DNA from: Streptomyces echinoruber
GTDB lineage: Bacteria > Actinomycetota > Actinomycetes > Streptomycetales > Streptomycetaceae
DNA: 64,000 nucleotides
Direction of reading: 5' to 3'
NCBI RefSeq assembly: GCF_014651135.1
Contig: NZ_BMWH01000010.1
Span: forward strand, 121,145 to 185,144
The notes under the pieces are model-generated. The model was not told the DNA's origin, made no database searches, and was given only the letters and a program-made list of their open reading frames with translations. This document shows, in pieces, positions 59,121 through 64,000 of the stretch (its first letter is position 1; every line of letters begins with the position of its first letter). A program made the translations under genes and the position numbers.

Positions 59121-59237
59121 CCCTCTTCTCCCTTCATTCACTACTCGCTGGTGGCCCGCCACGAGTACGGGCCGCCGCTTGCCGACTGCTCATCCATATA
59201 GACGACGGCAGGTTACTTGACAACTGTGCACTAGGTG

Positions 59238-59263
59238 AAGTTGACAGTGGGCGACTCAATTTT
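59238..59263 (-). promoter_or_regulatory. Shared hsp20 upstream box (copy 1)
   Basis: On the minus strand, AAAATTGAG, eight bases, TGTCAACTT. The same two blocks with the same spacing occur upstream of the other hsp20 gene. The outer parts (AAnTTGA / TCAAnTT) form an imperfect inverted repeat, as expected for a dimeric repressor. It is about 120 bases upstream of the gene start. Confidence 0.55.
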
Positions 59264-59355
59264 CTGTCACGTTCAGTGAGCATTCGGTTGCGCCGACGCG
59301 ATGGCCGGACTGGAGGGAGGCGGTCGGCGCGGACAGCCGGAAGGGAGGGCTGCTG

Positions 59356-59944
59356 GTGGTGGAGAGCAGGAAGACTGTCTGGCTGCTGGGGGCCCGCGGC
59401 GTGGCCGCGGTCGTCTTCGGCGCGGCGACGCCGGTGTGGCCGCAACTGACGGTGCTGGCTCTGGCTTCTGGTGTTCGGCGCGTACGCGCTGGTCGACGGC
59501 GCGGTGCTCATGACGACGGCGTGGCGCCACCGGCGTGAGCGCCGGTCCGCCCTGGCCTGTGCGGGTGCCGGTGCGCTGAGCGTGGTGGCCGCCGTGGTGA
59601 CGGCCCTGTGGCCGGGGCTGACGGCTCTGGCGCTGGTGGTCATGGCGGGCGCCTGGGCCGTCGTCACGGGCTGTCTGGAACTGTGGGCGGCCACCCGGAT
59701 GCGGCATGAGCTGCGGCACGCATGGCTGTGGTGCGGCTCCGCCGCCGTGTCGGTGGCGGCGGGTGTGCTGCTGTGGCTGCGTCCGGATGCCGGCGCGGTG
59801 GCCATCGCTCTGGTTCTGGGCGTCTACGCACTGGTCGCGGGCGGTATCTGGCTGGCCGCGGCCTGGCAAGAGCGCCGTGCGCACGCCGGGCGCGCATCCC
59901 GGTCGTGGAGGCGGCCGGTGTCCGGTGCCCGGACGGCTCACTGA
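59356..59944 (+). pseudogene. HdeD/DUF308 family membrane protein, frameshifted
   Basis: Two overlapping frames together encode a complete HdeD-like protein of six membrane helices. The first (from GTG 59356) gives KTVWLLGARGVAAVVFGAATPVWPQLTVLAL; the second continues LWLLVFGAYALVDGAVLMTT and runs to 59944. The switch lies near 59458-59466 (GTGCTGGCTCTGGC) and needs one missing base. As read, translation ends early. A sequencing error or a translated 3' part (GTG at 59471) are alternatives. The strong GGGAGGGC ribosome binding site is still there. Confidence 0.72.
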
Positions 59945-60034
59945 CGGCCGGGGCTTGTTCGTCCCGTCCGGGCGCACCGCGGCCCGGCGGCCGACGCCAC
60001 CTGGCTGGGAAGATCACCGCCACAAGTGCCGAAA

Positions 60035-60060
60035 AAAATTGAGCGGACAGGTGTCAACTT
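60035..60060 (+). promoter_or_regulatory. Shared hsp20 upstream box (copy 2)
   Basis: AAAATTGAG (60035-60043), eight bases, TGTCAACTT (60052-60060), identical in both blocks and spacing to the box of the first hsp20 gene. A TATATC element lies 15-17 bases downstream and could be a -10 hexamer, so the right-hand block may overlap the -35 region. Confidence 0.55.
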
Positions 60061-60126
60061 TCTGGCGGTGTGGTATATCAGGAGTAGAGCGAAAGCCGCA
60101 GGAACGACGTCGAAGGAGGGATGCAG

Positions 60127-60549
60127 ATGCTGATGCGCACGGATCCCTTCCGCGAGCTGGACCGGCTCGTCGATCGGGTCTGGGGCACGGCCGCGCGCCC
60201 GGCCGGCATGCCGATGGATGCCTGGCGCGAGGGTGAGACGTTCTTCGTGGAGCTGGACCTGCCGGGTGTCAACCCGGAGTCCATCGACCTCGATGTCGAG
60301 CGCAACGTCCTGACCGTGAAGGCCGAACGCAAGCCGGCGTACGGCGAGAACACCGAGACGGTGATCACCGAGCGGCCCGCGGGGACGTTCAGTCGGCAGC
60401 TGTTCCTCGGGGAGACCCTCGACATCGAGAAGATCGAAGCCTCCTACGAGGCGGGCGTGCTGAAGCTGCGCATCCCGGTCGCCGAACAGGCCAAGCCGCG
60501 CAAGATCGCCATCAGCGGCGGGGAGAGCCGCAAGGAACTGAGTAGCTGA
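60127..60549 (+). CDS. HSP20-family small heat-shock protein (Hsp18-like)
   Basis: A 140-residue small heat-shock protein. It begins MRTDPFRELDRLVDRVWG after a few residues, the classical class A N-terminus; the alpha-crystallin domain contains MDAWREGETFFVELDLPGV, LTVKAER, FSRQLFLGETLD and YEAGVLKLRIPVAEQ. It is a paralogue of the gene at 58695-59120 with better conserved sequence. The ATG at 60127 is six bases after AAGGAGGG; the ATG at 60121 would abut it. Heat induction through the upstream box is inference. Confidence 0.92.
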   Translation: MLMRTDPFRELDRLVDRVWGTAARPAGMPMDAWREGETFFVELDLPGVNPESIDLDVERNVLTVKAERKPAYGENTETVITERPAGTFSRQLFLGETLDIEKIEASYEAGVLKLRIPVAEQAKPRKIAISGGESRKELSS

Positions 60550-60586
60550 AAGAACTGAGCAGCTGACGGCGATCAGACGCCGCTTT

Positions 60587-60614
60587 CAGGGCCCCGGGCA
60601 CAGCCCGGGGCCTG
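60587..60614 (+). terminator. Hairpin after hsp20
   Basis: CAGGGCCCCGGGC pairs with GCCCGGGGCCTG (one bulged G) around ACA, 40 bases after the hsp20 stop. Confidence 0.65.
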
Positions 60615-60732
60615 AGCCGTCCTGGATCGGAGCATCACAGCGCACCTGCGAGAGATTCGCTGTGCCCAGCACCCCGGAACGCCGTGTACGGGCACAGTGG
60701 ACGTCGACGTCGGTGCGGCGCCGAGTCCCGGG

Positions 60733-61245
60733 TCAGGACTGGGGTTCCGGCTCCCCGCCGTTGGTGTCGAACACCTTGGTGAAGGTGGCCCCGCAGCGGC
60801 AGGCGGCGTGCTCGATCAGTTCCCCGTCCTCGGACACGCTCAGCCCCTGGCTGAGTCGCACGTGCACATGTTCGCCCATGAGGAGCTGCTTTCCTTGACG
60901 TTCCCGGCCCGGACATTCCCGGCCCGGTTCATAGTGGAGGCTTCCGCTTCGTCCCGCAATGCCGCAGACCATGGTCCATGGTCCGCGTCGGCGATCACGG
61001 CGCGCCACCAGGCGCCCGACCCGGAGTCGGCCGCAACGCTCGCACACCGGCGCGCCCGCAGGCGCGTACGCAGGCGTGTACGCAGGCGTGTACGGAGAAG
61101 GAACCGTGACGTTGTCCCGAGGGAGATACTCCCGCTCCTGCCCGCTGTCGTCCTGGTAGCGCTGCACGTCGTGGTCGACACTCCAGCGGTGCCGGCCCGA
61201 ATCGGGGGTGAACTCCACACGTTCGGGGGCAACTTCGGTGCTCAC
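60733..61245 (-). CDS. Hypothetical protein with Cys pairs
   Basis: Up to 170 residues of unknown function. From the GTG at 61245 the frame encodes STEVAPERVEFTPDSGRHRW, a Tyr/Pro/Ala repeat (YTPAYTPAYAPAG), VCERCGRLRVG, and near the end CRCGATFTKVFDTNG, so two CxxC or CxC units could bind zinc. Third-position G+C is high in the first part but weaker around 60920-61020. A shorter gene from the ATG at 60879 (48 residues, MGEHVHVRLSQGL...) is a real alternative. It is divergent from 61419-62975. Confidence 0.45.
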   Translation of the reverse strand: MSTEVAPERVEFTPDSGRHRWSVDHDVQRYQDDSGQEREYLPRDNVTVPSPYTPAYTPAYAPAGAPVCERCGRLRVGRLVARRDRRRGPWTMVCGIAGRSGSLHYEPGRECPGRERQGKQLLMGEHVHVRLSQGLSVSEDGELIEHAACRCGATFTKVFDTNGGEPEPQS

Positions 61246-61418
61246 GCCCTGCCCGGGCGTTGACCGTGCAACGATGCTTGCGGGCCGGGAGATCGGCGAA
61301 CAGGGCGAATTCACCGGTTCTGGTTCATGTGCCGCGTACGGTGGATTCGCCGCGCACCGCCCAGCGCTGCGGGAGGGCAGGCGGCGGGTATCGGGGACAC
61401 ACCGGGAGGAAGAGCGGG

Positions 61419-62975
61419 ATGACGCAGGTCGCGGTGAGCGAGCTGGACGAGCGGGTGCCGGGACGCCGGTGGACGGTGCGGCTGGATGCCGTCGGCCGGG
61501 GGAGTGCGGCCGTGCGTATCTCGTGCAGCCGCCCCGCCTGTGCCGAGCAGCGTCTGCCGTCCGCGGCCGCCGGCCGCGCGGCCGCCATCGCCCACCTCAA
61601 GGTCCACCTGCGTGCCGCCCCCGCCCCCAGGGCCGAGGCGTACTGCGCGTGCAGGGCCGACGGCTGCCACACCCATCTGCCCGACACTGGCCGGCAGGCG
61701 CGTGCCGAACCCTGGCGGTGCGGCGGGCCGGTCGTGCTGGCCGTGATCAGCGACCGGGAAGGACGCTGGTGGCAGGCGATGGAGTGCTGCTCGCGGTGCG
61801 CGGCCGCCACCCCCGGGGCGAAGACCGTGGCCACCTCCCAGACGCCCGGCCCGCAGACCGCCGGCCGTCCGGCCCCCGCGGCCGCCGGCCGTCCGGCCCC
61901 CGCGGCCACCGGCCCCGGCGTGGGCATGCCGCAGTTCTCCGACCACCAGGCCGCCCCCGGGACAGGGGTTCCGGCTCCCCGCTCCGTACCTGCGCGGCGC
62001 CGCCGGCCGCAGGCGAAGATCGCCCAGCGGGTCATCCCCCACGACCTGCGGCCCGTCACCCTGCGGGACGAACTCGTCGAACTCGGTGATCTCTTCCGCG
62101 CTTACCAGCAGCGCACCGAGCCCGACCTGGCGTTCCTCGCCGACCTCCAGGAACGCAAGGCACGGGCGTTCACCGCCTGGGCCGACGTCACCGGCGACGG
62201 CGCTCTGCGGCGGGAGGCCCGGCGTGCCGAGCAGGCCGCCGCCGCCATCCGCCTCCAGCACCAGCAGCGCACCGGCATCGTCACCGGCGACGGGCCGGCC
62301 GTGCCGCGGCTGCTGACCGTCCCCACGCAGTGGGAGCACGCGCGCTCCGTCCTCGCCCACGTGGCCGATCACACCCCGCTGCCCGGACCGGACGCACGGC
62401 TGCTGGTGCTGATGCTGACCCTGCGCACCGCGCACACCGGCACCGGCAACCTCGTCGGCCAGGACATCACCGTGCTGGGCCTGACCGACCCGGAGGGCCT
62501 GGTCGACAAGCTGACCGGCTGCGGCTGGCTCACCTTGCCCGGCACCGCCGGCGACCTGCTCGCCTCCCGGCCGGAGAACCCCACCTCGATCACCGTCCCC
62601 TCCTTGACGCCCGGTGAGGACGGGACGGGCCCGTTCACGTTCGGCAAGAAGATGCGGCCCAAGCTCTCCGGCTGGGCCCAAAGGGTCGTGTCGGACAGGA
62701 AGCTCCGCAAGGCCAAGGCCACCGCCGGCACCCGGCTGCTCGCCCTGACGCTGGCCACCCGGACCGACGCCTCGGGACGTCTCGGTCCCGGCGGCCAGGG
62801 CATCGACCTGGAGGCTCTTGCCGCCTGGGTCCCGGTCGGTCCCGGCGAGCTGCAGCACCTGGTCGACCAGCTCACGCAAGCGGACTGGCTCACCGACGTC
62901 GCCCTGACCGATACCCACCTCGCGGGGCAACTGACCGAACGTGTCCTTCCGTTCACCTGTCCCCTCCAGGCCTGA
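61419..62975 (+). CDS. Large hypothetical protein with N-terminal Cys/His-rich region
   Basis: A 518-residue cytosolic protein that I do not recognise. Residues 30-115 contain many Cys and His (ISCSRPACAE, YCACRADGCHTHL, MECCSRCAAA), suggesting zinc binding. A Pro/Ala-rich linker has a duplicated GRPAPAA unit. From about residue 185 a helical part begins (QRVIPHDLRPVTLRDELVELGDLFRAYQQR), followed by two similar winged-helix-like segments, one with LVGQDITVLGLTDPEGLVDKLTGCGWL and one with GGQGIDLEALAAWV, VGPGELQHLVDQLTQADWL. This repeat suggests a DNA-binding or regulatory role, inference only. ATG at 61419 follows GGGAGGAAG. Confidence 0.72.
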   Translation: MTQVAVSELDERVPGRRWTVRLDAVGRGSAAVRISCSRPACAEQRLPSAAAGRAAAIAHLKVHLRAAPAPRAEAYCACRADGCHTHLPDTGRQARAEPWRCGGPVVLAVISDREGRWWQAMECCSRCAAATPGAKTVATSQTPGPQTAGRPAPAAAGRPAPAATGPGVGMPQFSDHQAAPGTGVPAPRSVPARRRRPQAKIAQRVIPHDLRPVTLRDELVELGDLFRAYQQRTEPDLAFLADLQERKARAFTAWADVTGDGALRREARRAEQAAAAIRLQHQQRTGIVTGDGPAVPRLLTVPTQWEHARSVLAHVADHTPLPGPDARLLVLMLTLRTAHTGTGNLVGQDITVLGLTDPEGLVDKLTGCGWLTLPGTAGDLLASRPENPTSITVPSLTPGEDGTGPFTFGKKMRPKLSGWAQRVVSDRKLRKAKATAGTRLLALTLATRTDASGRLGPGGQGIDLEALAAWVPVGPGELQHLVDQLTQADWLTDVALTDTHLAGQLTERVLPFTCPLQA

Positions 62976-63381
62976 GGCACGCACCCGTACGGGTGAAACC
63001 GCGACGGTGCCGCCCGTCTTCGCCGTGGGAGTTCCGCACATTCCGCCACTGAGCCGATGAGGTTCCCCTCGTAGCGCGAAGACCGCGACGGCAGGGGAAC
63101 AAGTGAGGTCGGGATCATGGCAGAGAAGCGTCGGCGCTACGACGCGGAGTTCCGCGGGGTGGCCGTGCGGATCGTCACCGAGACGAGGAACCGGCCCGGC
63201 CGACGACCAAGACGTCCGGCGTGATGACGAGGAACCGGCCCGGCCGACGCCGCCTGCGGACGGGCAGCCCGCCGTGATGGTCCGGCGCGGCCGCGGGGGT
63301 GCGGCACCGGCCCGGGAGCCGGCCGACCGGCGCCGGGTGGGCTGCGTGCCGCATAGGGCGGACGTCCATCAGGGCACCCGG
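62976..63381. other. Intergenic region with IS debris
   Basis: About 400 bases. Apart from the transposase fragment at 63117 and a 24-bp direct repeat (63182-63205 and 63226-63249), I see no gene. Confidence 0.5.
63117..63183 (+). pseudogene. IS3-family OrfA N-terminal fragment
   Basis: The ATG at 63117 starts MAEKRRRYDAEFRGVAVRIVTET, the first helices of IS3-type OrfA proteins. The similarity stops there, at the first copy of a 24-bp direct repeat, so only about 22 codons remain. A ribosome binding site-like GAGGTCGGG is retained. Confidence 0.6.
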
Positions 63382-63864
63382 TCAAAGAGACATCCGCAAC
63401 GTCATCGACTGGGGTGCGAAGCCGTTGCGCTCGTAGAACCGGATGGCCTCGGTATTGCTCGCGTAGGCCGTCACCTCCGCGGTTTCGGCTCCCGCCCCCT
63501 TCGCCCAGCCGATGAATTCCGCGACCAGGCGTCCTCCGACCCGGCTTCGGCGAAACGCGGGCCGCACATACATGCTCACCAGCGTCGCCACCCTCACCGG
63601 CTTCATCGCGGACGCGTCCCCCAGCGCACCCACGAGATGGCCCACGACCTCGCCGTCACAGTCTGCGACAAGCAACAGCCGGTTCGGATCGTCCATGCCG
63701 GTGGTGAAGCGCCGGTGCCCGTGCTGACGAGGCCAGTCGAGGTTGATGCTCGGATCCCGGGTCCCGGCGTCCTCGGCGAACAACGCGCTGCTGCACGCGA
63801 CGAACCCGTCCACATCCGCGTGTTCCGCCCTGCGGACCACCACTGCCTGCCGTTGATCACTCAT
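63382..63864 (-). CDS. GNAT-family N-acetyltransferase
   Basis: A 160-residue GNAT enzyme that uses acetyl-CoA. The acetyl-CoA-binding motif A is LVSMYVRPAFRRSRVGGRLVAEFIGWA (R-x-x-x-V-G form, split from the usual Q/R-x-x-G-x-G/A), preceded by VADCDGEVVGHLVGAL, and followed by YASNTEAIRFYERNGFAPQS. The substrate is unknown. The ATG at 63864 (MSDQRQAVVVRRAEH) gives the normal family start; longer in-frame starts are unsupported. The remaining bases to the window end show no gene. Confidence 0.88.
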   Translation of the reverse strand: MSDQRQAVVVRRAEHADVDGFVACSSALFAEDAGTRDPSINLDWPRQHGHRRFTTGMDDPNRLLLVADCDGEVVGHLVGALGDASAMKPVRVATLVSMYVRPAFRRSRVGGRLVAEFIGWAKGAGAETAEVTAYASNTEAIRFYERNGFAPQSMTLRMSL

Positions 63865-64000
63865 GGACCGCGACGCTACCGACAGGCACTGACACTTCCT
63901 CAGCGAAATGGTCAATCGGCCGACGGAGGGGCCCAGTTGTATGTGGGACCTTTCAGCTTGGCGTTTCTGCGGAGGCGCCCGCCGGCGCGCCACGCCCGCC

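Overview
The window is a stretch of a Streptomyces chromosome. Reasons: very high G+C, frequent GTG/TTG starts, tightly coupled genes, and lineage markers including the cell-division protein SepH, the CutR/CutS two-component pair, actinobacterial coproporphyrin ferrochelatase, and DUF3710, DUF3159, DUF4193 and DUF3093 proteins. From memory, the order sepH - ferrochelatase - cutRS - dut matches S. coelicolor around SCO5855-SCO5868.

Positions 1-27918 are conserved core: the end of an acyl-CoA synthetase/acetyltransferase-type protein; DUF5998 and phosphodiesterase genes; a methyltransferase with palindromic operators at its start, facing a TetR gene; a sulfurtransferase; sepH; a sugar-lactone oxidase and MFS exporter; ferrochelatase and an inositol-phosphatase-like gene; cutRS; dut and several small conserved genes; two TrkA-type K+ regulators divergent from a KimA-like permease, with a 31-codon gene between; and a TRAM-domain RNA methyltransferase. 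Convergent units are separated by long perfect hairpins.

At 27919 the character changes to an accessory defence island. A chimeric transposase remnant precedes a type I-E CRISPR array (17 repeats, 16 spacers of 32 nt), an AT-richer leader, and a complete cas3-cas8e-cse2-cas7-cas5-cas6e-cas1-cas2 operon on the minus strand. A lone repeat upstream of cas3 abuts a broken IS3-type element, and a divergent repeat pair lies at 41989-42076.

Positions 42175-56278 hold the most interesting material. A small helical effector candidate (Bell-like) ends in a motif that is repeated at the N-terminus of the overlapping NB-ARC/TPR gene; this is the arrangement of bacterial amyloid (BASS/RHIM-like) signalling pairs. 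The NB-ARC gene converges on a GT-B-like gene. About 10 kb on, a second NB-ARC/TPR gene converges on a paralogue of that GT-B-like gene. Each GT-B-like gene carries a long 7-bp tandem repeat at its 5' end (19 and 16 copies). Between the two pairs sit a TIR-NB-ARC gene and a two-TM membrane protein that share a C-terminal domain. I infer an NLR-type immunity/cell-death cluster with a possibly phase-variable partner; the partner's function is unknown.

Positions 56377-63864 carry small stress/envelope genes (DUF4235, DUF3618, holin-like, two HSP20 proteins sharing an upstream box, a frameshifted HdeD-like gene), remnants of YihY and an IS, two hypotheticals and a GNAT acetyltransferase. No rRNA or tRNA gene was seen.
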